Shown: positions 6,663 to 14,586 of the stretch, in pieces
Position numbering within the stretch: the first letter of the stretch is position 1
How the letters are laid out: every line of letters begins with the position of its first letter
From: Candidatus Zixiibacteriota bacterium
GTDB lineage: Bacteria; Zixibacteria; MSB-5A5; GN15; FEB-12
Length of the DNA stretch: 17,993 nucleotides
Reading direction: 5' to 3'
NCBI GenBank assembly: GCA_023132995.1
Contig: JAGLXI010000183.1
Location: forward strand, 1-17,993
Position numbers and translations under genes: made by a program
Notes under the pieces: generated by a model
Told to the model about the DNA's origin: nothing
The model's input: only the letters and a program-made list of their open reading frames with translations
Database searches by the model: none

Positions 6663-8114
6663 CTAATCACGATAGCAGACATCGAGACCGCGAGCTGCGC
6701 CGACCTCATCCAGGCGGCCTACCGGGGTCTCGTGCGGTGCGGAAGTGACCTTTTCCGAATCTTCCCGGGCCTCGCGCGCAATCTGCTTCATGACGGCCGC
6801 AAAATGATCCAGCGTTTCCTTGCTTTCCGTCTCGGTCGGCTCGATCATCAGCGCCTCCGGCACAATGAGCGGGAAGTAATTGGTGGGGGGGTGGATTCCG
6901 AAGTCGAGCAACCGTTTAGAGATATCCAACGTCTTGACGCCCAGCTTTTTCTGCCGGCTGCCCGAGATGACGAATTCATGCATGCAGTGTCCCTCGTACG
7001 GCAGATCGTAGTCCTTGCGAATCAGTTCCTTGAGGTAGTTGGCGTTGAGCACGGCTGTTTCACTGGCCCGCCTGAGGCCGCGGCCGCCAAGAGTCCGAAT
7101 GTAAGCATAGGCCCGGACCATGTTGCTGAAGTTGCCGTAGAAAGAGTGCATCCGCCCTATGGAGTCCGGTCGCCGGTAGTTGAAGAACAACTCGCCGTGA
7201 CTGTCCTCTTCTAATACCGGCGTGGGCAGAAACCGATCCAACTCGGCCCTAACACCAAGCGCGCCGCCGCCCGGACCGCCCCCACCGTGCGGGGTGGAGA
7301 ACGTCTTGTGCAAGTTGAAGTGCATAATGTCGAAACCGACGTCGCCGGGCCGGAATATGCCCATGTTGGCGTTGAGATTGGCGCCGTCGAGATACATGAG
7401 TCCGCCGCGGGAGTGAACGATTCTGGCAATCTCGGCCACGTGGGTCTCAAAGATGCCCAGGGTGTTGGGGTTGGTCAGCATCATCCCGGCCACCTGGTCG
7501 TCCATCACGGCTTCGACCGCCTCGGGTGCGACGACACCTTGTTCGTTGGACTTGATCTGGAGGGGCGTGAATCCGACCGACCTCACCGACGCCGGGTTGG
7601 TGCCGTGCGCGGAGTCAGGGATAATGATCCTGGTGCACGCTGCCCCCTTGGCTTTGTGGTAGGTGCGCATGATCATAAGCCCGGCAAGCTCACCTTGGGC
7701 ACCAGCCACCGGCTGAAGCGAGACCGACGGGAGACCGGATATCTCCGACAGATAGCCAGAGAGCGTATACATCAGGCGCAGGGCGCCCTGCGCCGTGGTG
7801 TCGGGCGCCAACGGGTGATGCCCGGTGAAAGAGGGATGTGACGCCGCCGCTTCATTGAGCCGAGGATTATATTTCATTGTGCACGATCCCAGCGGATAGA
7901 ACCCCTTATCAATATGGTGGTTCTTGACCGACAGCCCGATGAAGTGGCGCATCGCTTCCCCCTCGGTGACTTCGGGCAAATTCGCGGCCGCGTCCCGACG
8001 CAAATTCTCAGGGATACCGGACAGTATCTCAGTCTCGGTTCCGCCGGTTTCGGGAAGAGTATATCCCCGCCGGCCGACCACCGACTTCTCGTAGATTAGG
8101 GTTCCTTCGTCCAT
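6663..8114 (-). CDS. gcvPB: Glycine dehydrogenase (decarboxylating) subunit 2, P-protein C-terminal half
   Basis: Together with GcvPA it forms the two-chain P-protein, which uses pyridoxal phosphate to decarboxylate glycine and passes the aminomethyl group to lipoyl-GcvH. The PLP lysine is K270 in the motif MHFNLHKTFSTPHGGGGPG. GSCTMKYNP (77-85) and GANLNANMG are further family signatures. The 483 residues from the ATG at 8114 match the usual size, and MDEGTLIYEKSVVGRRG aligns with typical N termini. An in-frame GTG at 8168 would overlap the preceding stop but adds 18 atypical residues. Unlike the common adjacent order gcvPA-gcvPB, the two halves are separated here by three accessory genes (9799-8165). 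Confidence 0.96.
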   Translation of the reverse strand: MDEGTLIYEKSVVGRRGYTLPETGGTETEILSGIPENLRRDAAANLPEVTEGEAMRHFIGLSVKNHHIDKGFYPLGSCTMKYNPRLNEAAASHPSFTGHHPLAPDTTAQGALRLMYTLSGYLSEISGLPSVSLQPVAGAQGELAGLMIMRTYHKAKGAACTRIIIPDSAHGTNPASVRSVGFTPLQIKSNEQGVVAPEAVEAVMDDQVAGMMLTNPNTLGIFETHVAEIARIVHSRGGLMYLDGANLNANMGIFRPGDVGFDIMHFNLHKTFSTPHGGGGPGGGALGVRAELDRFLPTPVLEEDSHGELFFNYRRPDSIGRMHSFYGNFSNMVRAYAYIRTLGGRGLRRASETAVLNANYLKELIRKDYDLPYEGHCMHEFVISGSRQKKLGVKTLDISKRLLDFGIHPPTNYFPLIVPEALMIEPTETESKETLDHFAAVMKQIAREAREDSEKVTSAPHETPVGRLDEVGAARGLDVCYRD

Positions 8115-8164
8115 TGTGCTCGATTCCTGCTCCGTTTCCTGTCGATTGGCGATGCCACTCGACG

Positions 8165-9037
8165 TCACTCAGCCACCTCTTCCTCCGGTTTCGCCGTGAG
8201 TTTCTCAATCTGCTTTTGGCAATACTCGGCGTTTTCAGTTCCCGGATTGGCTTTGGCATAGGCCTCAAAACGCTTCAGGGCCTCCGTTGTGTCACCTTGG
8301 TTCCGATACACGATGGCGATCCAGACTTGGGCGTCATCACCCGTCTTGGTGCCGCTAAAATCCTTCGAGACAGCCTCGTATGCCTTGATGGCATCGTCCC
8401 AGTTCTTACTGCGTCGCATCATGTCCGCCAGCGCCAGCCGGCTCTCACCGGAGAGGGAGTCGCGCGGGTCGCCCTCGTCGACCACCCGGGTAAACCACAC
8501 GCCGGCTTCCTCGGGGGCGCCGCGGTACTTGTATTTGTCAGCAATGTTCAGGTACAGGGCTCGATCGGACTCGGTCTTGACCCGCGTGAGCAAATCGTCC
8601 AGGGTCCCTATGCCCTTGGCGTAGTCACGGAAAGTCTGAATATACTCCTCCGGTGGTACGTAACCCACCAGCCGGTCAATTTCCTCCCCGTTCTCGTCAA
8701 GCATCACCGTCGTGGGATACCCGCTGATGTGGTGTTCCCTGGCGAGGGCGCTGTCCGCCTCGGCATCTATCTTCACCAGGATCATTTCGCCGGACAGGAA
8801 TTCGATAACCGCCGAGTCAACCAACACAACCGTGTCAATGGTGGCACACCACGTGCACCAGTCGGTAGAGAACTCAACGAGTATCGGTTTGCCGGGAACG
8901 CCTGCCGCTTGCTTCGCCTCCGCCAGGCTGGTGTGATACGGCGCCGACTCCAACGGCTCTTGGATCTCCTTTTGGGCGCAGGCCATAACCAGAAGCATCA
9001 CGGCCACAACCACCAGCACTGATTTTGTTTGTCTCAT
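8165..9037 (-). CDS. Lipoprotein with thioredoxin fold and C-terminal TPR-like repeats
   Basis: The N terminus is a lipoprotein signal: MRQTK, hydrophobic 7-19, then lipobox LVMAC with Cys20, so the protein is exported and anchored to a membrane. Residues about 35-145 form a thioredoxin-like domain with the redox motif WCTWC (C61, C64) and the cis-Pro loop SGYPTT (P108). Residues about 150-285 look like helical TPR repeats (LALADMMRRSKNWDDAIKAYEAV). It probably handles disulfides outside the cytoplasm; partners are unknown. The ATG at 9037 is preferred over 9043 because AGGGA lies about six bases before it but abuts the first. It lies in the glycine cleavage operon, 50 bases before gcvPB, with no obvious functional link: a membrane redox lipoprotein beside a cytoplasmic enzyme. 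Confidence 0.85.
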   Translation of the reverse strand: MRQTKSVLVVVAVMLLVMACAQKEIQEPLESAPYHTSLAEAKQAAGVPGKPILVEFSTDWCTWCATIDTVVLVDSAVIEFLSGEMILVKIDAEADSALAREHHISGYPTTVMLDENGEEIDRLVGYVPPEEYIQTFRDYAKGIGTLDDLLTRVKTESDRALYLNIADKYKYRGAPEEAGVWFTRVVDEGDPRDSLSGESRLALADMMRRSKNWDDAIKAYEAVSKDFSGTKTGDDAQVWIAIVYRNQGDTTEALKRFEAYAKANPGTENAEYCQKQIEKLTAKPEEEVAE

Positions 9038-9067
9038 GTACATTCCCTGTTGTTTGATATTCTCAGA

Positions 9068-9451
9068 TCACGGTGCTTCCTTGTCAACGAAATCATCACC
9101 CAGGATACTCCCCAGGAGCAGGGTCGCCTCCTCCTGATACTCCCGGGGAACCATAATCAGGCTTCCTTCGTTCTCGGGGCGCTTTGCGCGGTTACCCGTC
9201 GACGGAACCCGGTCGACATCGCCGAACCTGGATGGCGTGACCATTGACGGTATGTTGCTGGAATCGAGCGAACTCTTGGCCGTCATGACTTCCACCTGAT
9301 CGGCGACACCACCCACGACAACCCAACTGCTGTCGGGAGTCACAGCCGCCGTTCTCTTCGGTGTCAGTTCATCCACAAGCGCTTCGTGGCACTCAGGGCA
9401 GAAAAGGTCGGTTTGCGGATATTCGTACTTGCATCGGGGACAATATGGCAT
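9068..9451 (-). CDS. Small zinc-ribbon protein with DUF2007-like domain (copy 2)
   Basis: The 127-residue protein starts with a zinc ribbon of four cysteines, C4-x2-C7 and C18-x2-C21. The following domain (about 43-118; WVVVGGVADQVEVMTAKSSL..SNIPSM..., then IMVPREYQEEATLLL) resembles DUF2007, a small ferredoxin-like fold of unknown function, sometimes called a putative signal-transducing protein. No membrane segment is seen. It begins directly at the stop of its neighbour (TGA-ATG), and that neighbour has the same architecture, so the two look like an old tandem duplication. Role unknown; a regulatory or metal-sensing part is only inference. Confidence 0.75.
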   Translation of the reverse strand: MPYCPRCKYEYPQTDLFCPECHEALVDELTPKRTAAVTPDSSWVVVGGVADQVEVMTAKSSLDSSNIPSMVTPSRFGDVDRVPSTGNRAKRPENEGSLIMVPREYQEEATLLLGSILGDDFVDKEAP

Positions 9452-9799
9452 TCAATCGGTCTTTCTCTTCCATTTGTCGCCGAGTGTCATATCCAGCAAC
9501 TCGGCGGCCTCGGAACGATGAGCAGCCGGGACCGATATCTCAAAACTACACGACAGTTTGGGGTCAAAGACGGGATTCAAAGGCAACCCGATGTCGCCGA
9601 AAAAACCGGACCCGGACACTACTACGACCGGAATCCCCACCGACTCCAAGACTCCGCGAGCAAGATCGGCAAAGGCTTTCCCGTCCACGCAGCCGAGCAC
9701 CACCCAATCCGCCGGACTGCTTTCGGATATTTCCCATCCACAGACCTGGCAGCGTGTGCTTCCGTTTTCTAACTCACAATCACATTCAGGGCAGCGCAT
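9452..9799 (-). CDS. Small zinc-ribbon protein with DUF2007-like domain (copy 1)
   Basis: The 115-residue product has four cysteines, C3-x2-C6 and C17-x2-C20, then a DUF2007-like region (about 31-105; DWVVLGCVDGKAFADLARGVLES.GIPVVVV, then ISVPAAHRSEAAELL). The frame is open further upstream to 9937, but that part overlaps gcvPA. The ATG at 9799 puts the zinc ribbon at the N terminus, as in the neighbouring paralogue, and leaves a 14-base overlap with the end of gcvPA. AAGGAG lies 12 bases before this ATG. The lysine-rich end (GDKWKRKTD) differs from the acidic end of the other copy. Function is not known. Confidence 0.72.
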   Translation of the reverse strand: MRCPECDCELENGSTRCQVCGWEISESSPADWVVLGCVDGKAFADLARGVLESVGIPVVVVSGSGFFGDIGLPLNPVFDPKLSCSFEISVPAAHRSEAAELLDMTLGDKWKRKTD

Positions 9800-11135
9800 G
9801 GTTTTGGGACAGCTCCTTGAGGCCATCGACCAGCCGGGCAACGTCCTCAGCGGTCCGCTTCTCGGTGGCGGCCATGATAAGACAATCATCCATGCCGTCG
9901 TACCAGCGGCCGGCGTCGATTCCCGGTAGAACTCCACGTTCTACCATCGACAGCACGATTTCCTCCGCCGGCAGAGGTGTTCTCACCGCAAACTCACGCA
10001 CATACTCGCCTGGGAAATAGGGCTCAAAACCATCCAGCTCGAAAACTTGCCGGGCCGTCTGCCGGGCGCGCTCCGCAGACAGCAGGGCCGCTCTCCTGAG
10101 ACCGGTCTTCCCCATGAGCGTCATGTACACCGCCGCGGCCGTGGCGCAGAGCGCATGGTTAGTGCAAATGTTTGATGTGGCTTTCTCGCGACGAATATGC
10201 TGCTCCCTGGTTTGCAGCGTCAGCACGAATCCCGTCCGTCCGTCATTATCGGTCGTGCGGGCGACAATCCGGCCCGGCATACTGCGAACCAATTCTTTCC
10301 TGGCGGCGAAAAAGCCCAGGAGCGGCCCGCCGAATGCCATAGGGATACCCAGCGACTGACCTTCGCCCACGACAATGTCCGCGCCGAGTTCCGCCGGTGT
10401 TTTAAGAATGGCCTGGGCGATAGGGTCAATAGCCACGATCATCTTGCCGCTGACCTTGTGGATCAGTTCCGCAACCGGTTCCAATTCCTCAAGCAGCCCG
10501 AAGAAGTTCGGCTGGCCGAGTATCACGCAGGCGGCAGTGTCATCAACGGAACGGGCGATCCGATCTGGGTCGCTGAGCCCGTCTGTAGCGGGAACCGACA
10601 CCAGTTTCACGTCGAGACCACTCAGATAGGTTTTGATTACTTCTCGGTAGAGCGGGCTGATAGCCTCGGATACGACCACCCGGTTGCGGCGGGTCACGCG
10701 GCAAGCAAGAACTGCCGCCTCGGCTGCCGCCGAAGCGCCGTCATACATTGAGGCGTTTGCCACGTCCATCCCCGTCAGCCGACAGATGTGGGTCTGAAAC
10801 TCGTATATCACCTGCAACGTGCCCTGGGCCACTTCCGGCTGGTAGGGTGTATAGGCGGTCAGGAATTCCGGGCGGCTGATTATTGTCCCAACGGCGGCGG
10901 GGATGAAATGGTCATACACGCCTCCGCCGGCGAAACAGACCAACTCGCTGGTATTCTTCGCGGCCAGAGAGTCTATCTCCCGAAGCAGTTCCATCTCTGA
11001 AAGAGCCTCGATATCAAGTTCGCGATCCAGCCGCAGGTCCTCCGGGATGCCGGACAGCAACCGCTCGATATCCCGTATGCCTGTTATTTTAAGCATTTTC
11101 CGACGATCATCGTCGGTAATGGGCATGTATACCAT
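9786..11135 (-). CDS. gcvPA: Glycine dehydrogenase (decarboxylating) subunit 1, P-protein N-terminal half
   Basis: The 449 residues match the N-terminal chain of the two-subunit P-protein. Typical segments are the start MVYMPITDDDRRKML (family style M-x-Y-x-P), CFAGGGVYDHFIPA, the AYTPYQPEVAQGTLQVIYEFQT stretch, YDGASAAAEA, and the C-terminal region with REQHIRREKATSNICTNHAL. This chain carries no PLP lysine; that is in GcvPB. It follows gcvH by 50 bases and overlaps the first zinc-ribbon gene by 14 bases. The ATG at 11135 is chosen over 11126 for the family-like N terminus; the ribosome site is weak for both. Confidence 0.96.
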   Translation of the reverse strand: MVYMPITDDDRRKMLKITGIRDIERLLSGIPEDLRLDRELDIEALSEMELLREIDSLAAKNTSELVCFAGGGVYDHFIPAAVGTIISRPEFLTAYTPYQPEVAQGTLQVIYEFQTHICRLTGMDVANASMYDGASAAAEAAVLACRVTRRNRVVVSEAISPLYREVIKTYLSGLDVKLVSVPATDGLSDPDRIARSVDDTAACVILGQPNFFGLLEELEPVAELIHKVSGKMIVAIDPIAQAILKTPAELGADIVVGEGQSLGIPMAFGGPLLGFFAARKELVRSMPGRIVARTTDNDGRTGFVLTLQTREQHIRREKATSNICTNHALCATAAAVYMTLMGKTGLRRAALLSAERARQTARQVFELDGFEPYFPGEYVREFAVRTPLPAEEIVLSMVERGVLPGIDAGRWYDGMDDCLIMAATEKRTAEDVARLVDGLKELSQNHALP

Positions 11136-11185
11136 ATTCTGATCCGCTCAGCAACGCCTGGTGGTTGAGCGCTTGCAGATAAACA

Positions 11186-11566
11186 TCATGAGCCTATCAG
11201 GTCCCCGTAATCCGCGGCGTTGAGAAGCTGGTTAACCTCAGACGGGTCGGACATCTCGATCTTTATTATCCAGCCTTCACCGTATGGGTCGCGATTGACG
11301 ATCATAGGATCATCCTCAAGGGCGGCGTTGATCTCGACGACTTTTCCGCTCAGCGGCGAGTATATTTCCGAGACCGCCTTGACCGCCTCGATAGTGCCGA
11401 ACTCCTTCATTTTCTCGACCGTATCGCCTGCGGAGGGAAGCTCTACGAAAACGATATCCCCCAACTCTCCCTGAGCGTAGTCGGTTATTCCGATCCGGGC
11501 CACCTGTCCTTCAATCTTTACCCATTCGTGCTCTTCCGTGTATCTTAGATCCGATGGTATGTTCAC
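11186..11566 (-). CDS. gcvH: Glycine cleavage system H protein
   Basis: The lipoyl carrier shuttles the aminomethyl group from the P-protein to the T-protein. The product has 126 residues from the GTG at 11566, with the lipoylation lysine K63 in GTIEAVKAVSEIYSPLSGKV and the N terminus NIPSDLRYTEEHEWVK. GTG at 11566 is preferred to GTG at 11578: it has GGAGG five bases upstream and gives the usual family start. It follows accC by 14 bases, suggesting a common transcript. The T-protein gene (gcvT) and the lipoamide dehydrogenase gene are not in this window. Confidence 0.96.
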   Translation of the reverse strand: MNIPSDLRYTEEHEWVKIEGQVARIGITDYAQGELGDIVFVELPSAGDTVEKMKEFGTIEAVKAVSEIYSPLSGKVVEINAALEDDPMIVNRDPYGEGWIIKIEMSDPSEVNQLLNAADYGDLIGS

Positions 11567-11580
11567 CTCAACCTCCACTT

Positions 11581-13074
11581 CTATGCTTCCTCTGAGCCGG
11601 CGTTGCTGGCGTGCTCCATCTGCGCTATGGCTTCCGGGCCACCTACGGGCTCTTCTGGCTTCTTTGCATCGACAGGCTCCTGCCCTCGCTTGAGAACCAC
11701 GCGGCCCGGCGTCGACTCAGGTTCGGCCCGATCCTTCTCCAGGGCCGACTCAACAAAGGTGAGATCGTAATTGCCGGCCACGAAATCGGGATGTTTGACA
11801 ACTTTTCGATGGAAGGGAATCGTCGTGGGAACGCCCTCGACAATGAATTCATCGAGTGCACGCTCCATCCTGATGAGAGCTTCCCGGCGAGTGCGAGCCT
11901 TGACGATCAGCTTGGCGATCATCGAATCGTAATAGGGTGGAATGGTGTAACCGGTATAGACGGCCTGGTCCACTCTCACCCCGAGTCCGCCCGGTATGTG
12001 CAGACCGGTAATCCGTCCCGGTGTGGGGCGGAAGTCCTTGTCGACGTCCTCGGCGTTGATTCTAAACTCGATGGCGGCCCATTTCGGCACCATGTCCTCT
12101 TGCCGAAATGACAATTTCTCACCTAGCGCAACAAGCAACTGTTCCTTGAGCAGATCGACCTCGTATGCTTCCTCGGTAACTGGATGCTCGACCTGAATAC
12201 GCGTGTTCATTTCCATGAAGTAGAAGTTGCGATCACTGTCAACCAGGAACTCGATTGTACCCACTCCGCGGTAGTCGACCATCCTGGCCCCTTCGACTGC
12301 CGCCCGTCCCATTTCCTGGCGCAGTTCCGGGGTCATCAGCGGCGAGGGGGTTTCCTCCACCAACTTCTGGTGGCGACGCTGAACAGAGCAGTCCCGCTCT
12401 CCGATGTGGACGAAGTTGCCGTGCGTATCGCCGACAATCTGAAACTCCACGTGATGAGGGTTGAGAATCAGCTTCTCCAGGTACAGGTCGGGATTGCCGA
12501 AGGAGTTGGCGGCTTCGGTCGAGGCGATATGGAACCCGCGCTCGAGTTCCGCCTCGTCGCGGCACATGCGCATCCCCTTGCCGCCACCGCCAGCCACGGC
12601 CTTGAGCATCACCGGGTAGCCGATCTCGTCCGCCACTTCCAGCGTCTCGGCAAAAGAGCCGATTACGCCCTCGGAACCCGATACAACGGGGACCCCGGCT
12701 TTCTTCATCAATTCCTTGGCCATGACCTTGTCGCCCATCTGACGAATCTGCTCCGGCTTGGGGCCGATAAATGTCAGCCCGCAGGACTCGCAGATTTCGG
12801 CGAAATCGGCATTCTCTGCCAGGAATCCGTAGCCGGGATGTATGGCTCCGGCGTTGGTCACCTCCGCGGCTGCGATTATCCGCTTGGAATCGAGATACGA
12901 CTCGGCAGGAGGGGCAGGACCGATACAGACATCTTCATCGGCGAAGCGCACATGGAGGGCATCGCGGTCGGCCTCGGAATAGACCGCCACCGTTGTCAGG
13001 CCAAGCTCGCGGCAGGCGCGGATGATCCGAAGTGCAATCTCGCCCCGGTTGGCAATCAGTACTTTCTTGAACAA
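11581..13074 (-). CDS. accC: Biotin carboxylase subunit of acetyl-CoA carboxylase
   Basis: It carboxylates biotin on AccB with ATP and bicarbonate, the first half of malonyl-CoA synthesis. Motifs are the N terminus FKKVLIANRGEIALRIIRA, the ATP-grasp glycine loop AGGGGKGMRM (161-170), ERDCSVQRRHQK (227-236) and MNTRIQVEHPVTE (289-301). The TTG at 13074 is chosen because AGGAAGAGGA lies about five bases before it and because it gives the normal family start; the frame stays open up to 13104. The catalytic fold ends near residue 445, but the protein has 497 residues: the last 50 or so are a Pro/Glu/Lys-rich tail, likely disordered. A similar enzyme of another biotin-dependent carboxylase cannot be fully excluded, but accB lies one gene away. 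Confidence 0.93.
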   Translation of the reverse strand: MFKKVLIANRGEIALRIIRACRELGLTTVAVYSEADRDALHVRFADEDVCIGPAPPAESYLDSKRIIAAAEVTNAGAIHPGYGFLAENADFAEICESCGLTFIGPKPEQIRQMGDKVMAKELMKKAGVPVVSGSEGVIGSFAETLEVADEIGYPVMLKAVAGGGGKGMRMCRDEAELERGFHIASTEAANSFGNPDLYLEKLILNPHHVEFQIVGDTHGNFVHIGERDCSVQRRHQKLVEETPSPLMTPELRQEMGRAAVEGARMVDYRGVGTIEFLVDSDRNFYFMEMNTRIQVEHPVTEEAYEVDLLKEQLLVALGEKLSFRQEDMVPKWAAIEFRINAEDVDKDFRPTPGRITGLHIPGGLGVRVDQAVYTGYTIPPYYDSMIAKLIVKARTRREALIRMERALDEFIVEGVPTTIPFHRKVVKHPDFVAGNYDLTFVESALEKDRAEPESTPGRVVLKRGQEPVDAKKPEEPVGGPEAIAQMEHASNAGSEEA

Positions 13075-13142
13075 ATATGTCCTCTTCCTGCGCTCCGGGC
13101 GCAATTGGTCCAGTGACTTCCGATACCAGCAAACAGGGCGTT

Positions 13143-13171
13143 AATATAAACCATATCGCTTTTTAGAACAA
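13143..13171 (-). promoter_or_regulatory. Probable promoter of the accC-gcv operon
   Basis: On the minus strand TATATT (13148-13143) is a good -10 box, 17 bases after TTGTTC (13171-13166), which matches only three of six -35 bases. The stretch between is AT-rich. Transcription would start near 13136, about 60 bases before the accC start codon. Confidence 0.5.
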
Positions 13172-13220
13172 CCCCAAAAGAGGCAGCCGCCGATGGCGGA
13201 GCTTCTTATCCTTGAGCCCT

Positions 13221-13247
13221 CTAAATCGGTATCCGATAACCGATTAG
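13221..13247 (-). other. Hairpin in the pilT-accC gap
   Basis: On the minus strand CTAATCGGT (13247-13239) pairs with ACCGATTTAG (13230-13221): nine base pairs with one bulged T, and loop TATCGGAT. No T-run follows, so it is probably not a terminator. It lies upstream of the proposed promoter, so it belongs to the end of the pilT transcript or to a protein-binding site. Confidence 0.4.
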
Positions 13248-13404
13248 TCCAATCAGCACATGCACGCCTGAAGTAAGCCGGTTCCTCACGTAGACCACAT
13301 TCTTGATGACAGCAGTCCGTCGCATGTACAAAGTCCTGCTGTTCCTGGATGGCGGGGAGTCGCCCGGCGGTCTTATGGCTTCTCGCCCTCTGCCACCGCA
13401 CAGA

Positions 13405-14556
13405 TCAGTACTTGGTGAAATCCTGACCCATCCCCTCACCGGCTGAGCTGTCCACGCCTTTCGCTTCATCATCCCAACGATCCGCGGAACCGGTGATCCC
13501 CTTGACACGCAAGTCGAAATCATCGGGATTGGTGGCGTTGGCCATCGCCTCTTCGAATGAGATAAGTCCCTGCTTGTGCAGCTTCATTATCGACTGGTCG
13601 AAAGTCTGCATCCCGTACTGGACTGCTCCCTGCTCCAAGAGATCGGGTATCTCCACCGTTTTCTCAGGGTCCAGGATACACTCGCGTATGGCGCCGGAGT
13701 TGATCATGATCTCAAGCGCAGGCACGCGACCGGGCATGTCCGAACGAACAAGCAGCCGCTGGCAGACAATTGCCTTGAGCGTACCACCCAGGAGCAACCG
13801 GATCTGCTGCTGCTGGTGAGGCGGGAAGAAAGATATGATTCTCGTAATCGTTTCCACCACATTCAGGGTATGCAGTGTGGTCAACACCAGGTGCCCGGTA
13901 TCGGCGGCGGTCAGGGCGATTGACATTGTTTCCAGATCACGCACCTCTCCGATGAGAATGACATCGGGATCCTGACGAAAGGCGTGCCTGAGGGCCGAGG
14001 CGAAACTCTCGGTGTCGCCGCCTACTTCGCGCTGGGAAATAAGGGACTTCTTGTCACGGTATATGTACTCAATCGGGTCCTCAACCGTCAGTATGTTGAC
14101 CCCGCGGCTGGCGTTCATCGCTTCTATCATTGATGCCAGCGTGGTCGACTTACCTGACCCAGTAGTTCCGGTTATGACAACAAGGCCCCGATGCGTCTCA
14201 GCCAGGCTCTTTACAGCGTCGGGGAGATTCAACTCCTCGAATGAAGGTACGATTGTGTTCACGGCGCGGATTGCGACCCCGCTGGTACCTCGCTGTCGAT
14301 ACAGATTCACCCGGAAACGTCCCAACTTGGCGACCGAGAGAGCCAGGTCCATCTCGTGTTTGCGCTGGAAGCGTTCCTGCTGCTTCTCGTTGAGAATCTG
14401 TGAGACGATCTGATCCATCAGATCAATCGTGACAGGATCAGTGGTTATCTCTTCGAGGATACCGTTGACTCGCAAGTGAGGGCGATTGCCCACTCGGATA
14501 TGAAGGTCGGACGCCCTGCGGTTCTGCATCTCGACCAGCATCTGCTTTAGATTCAT
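13405..14556 (-). CDS. pilT: PilT: type IV pilus retraction ATPase
   Basis: A hexameric cytoplasmic ATPase that depolymerises type IV pili and drives twitching motility. The 383 residues carry Walker A GTTGSGKST (130-138), Asp box TVEDPIEY (157-164), Walker B DVILIGEVRD (198-207), His box TGHLVLTTLHT (220-230) and the PilT-type segment NSGAIREC (286-293). The end, GLISFEEAMANATNPDDFDLRVKG, is also typical of PilT rather than PilB. A short acidic tail (360-383) follows. It begins 30 bases after accB, with AAAGGGA upstream of the ATG. No other pilus genes are in the window, and its place between accB and accC is unusual. Confidence 0.95.
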   Translation of the reverse strand: MNLKQMLVEMQNRRASDLHIRVGNRPHLRVNGILEEITTDPVTIDLMDQIVSQILNEKQQERFQRKHEMDLALSVAKLGRFRVNLYRQRGTSGVAIRAVNTIVPSFEELNLPDAVKSLAETHRGLVVITGTTGSGKSTTLASMIEAMNASRGVNILTVEDPIEYIYRDKKSLISQREVGGDTESFASALRHAFRQDPDVILIGEVRDLETMSIALTAADTGHLVLTTLHTLNVVETITRIISFFPPHQQQQIRLLLGGTLKAIVCQRLLVRSDMPGRVPALEIMINSGAIRECILDPEKTVEIPDLLEQGAVQYGMQTFDQSIMKLHKQGLISFEEAMANATNPDDFDLRVKGITGSADRWDDEAKGVDSSAGEGMGQDFTKY

Positions 14557-14586
14557 GGAAATCCCTTTCCCCGGTCTGTCGGCGGG

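Larger units (their letters stand above)
13075..13404 (-). other. 330-base gap between pilT and accC
   Basis: No convincing gene is seen. Open frames on both strands here have no family-like sequence and no good ribosome sites. Contents on the minus strand, in transcription order: a hairpin at 13247-13221, a short GC hairpin CCGCC-ATC-GGCGG (13199-13187) followed by a T-rich stretch that could end pilT transcription, a promoter-like pair at 13171-13143, and the accC ribosome site. The 160 bases nearest pilT have no assigned role. Confidence 0.5.

Noticed and set aside
9800..9937. Longer start (9937) for the first zinc-ribbon gene
   Set aside because: It would add 46 residues entirely inside gcvPA with no similarity to the paralogue, which starts right at its zinc ribbon.
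11136..11185. 6-bp hairpin between gcvH and gcvPA (arms at 11145-11150 and 11166-11171)
   Set aside because: Short stem, 15-base loop and no T-run; likely chance in an intergenic spacer.
12184..13116. Open frame of 310 codons on the plus strand opposite accC
   Set aside because: An antisense shadow of a conserved GC-rich gene; no ribosome site or domain.
13141..13401. Possible 86-residue protein on the minus strand between pilT and accC
   Set aside because: Unusual composition, no family resemblance, no ribosome site, and it runs through the likely accC promoter.
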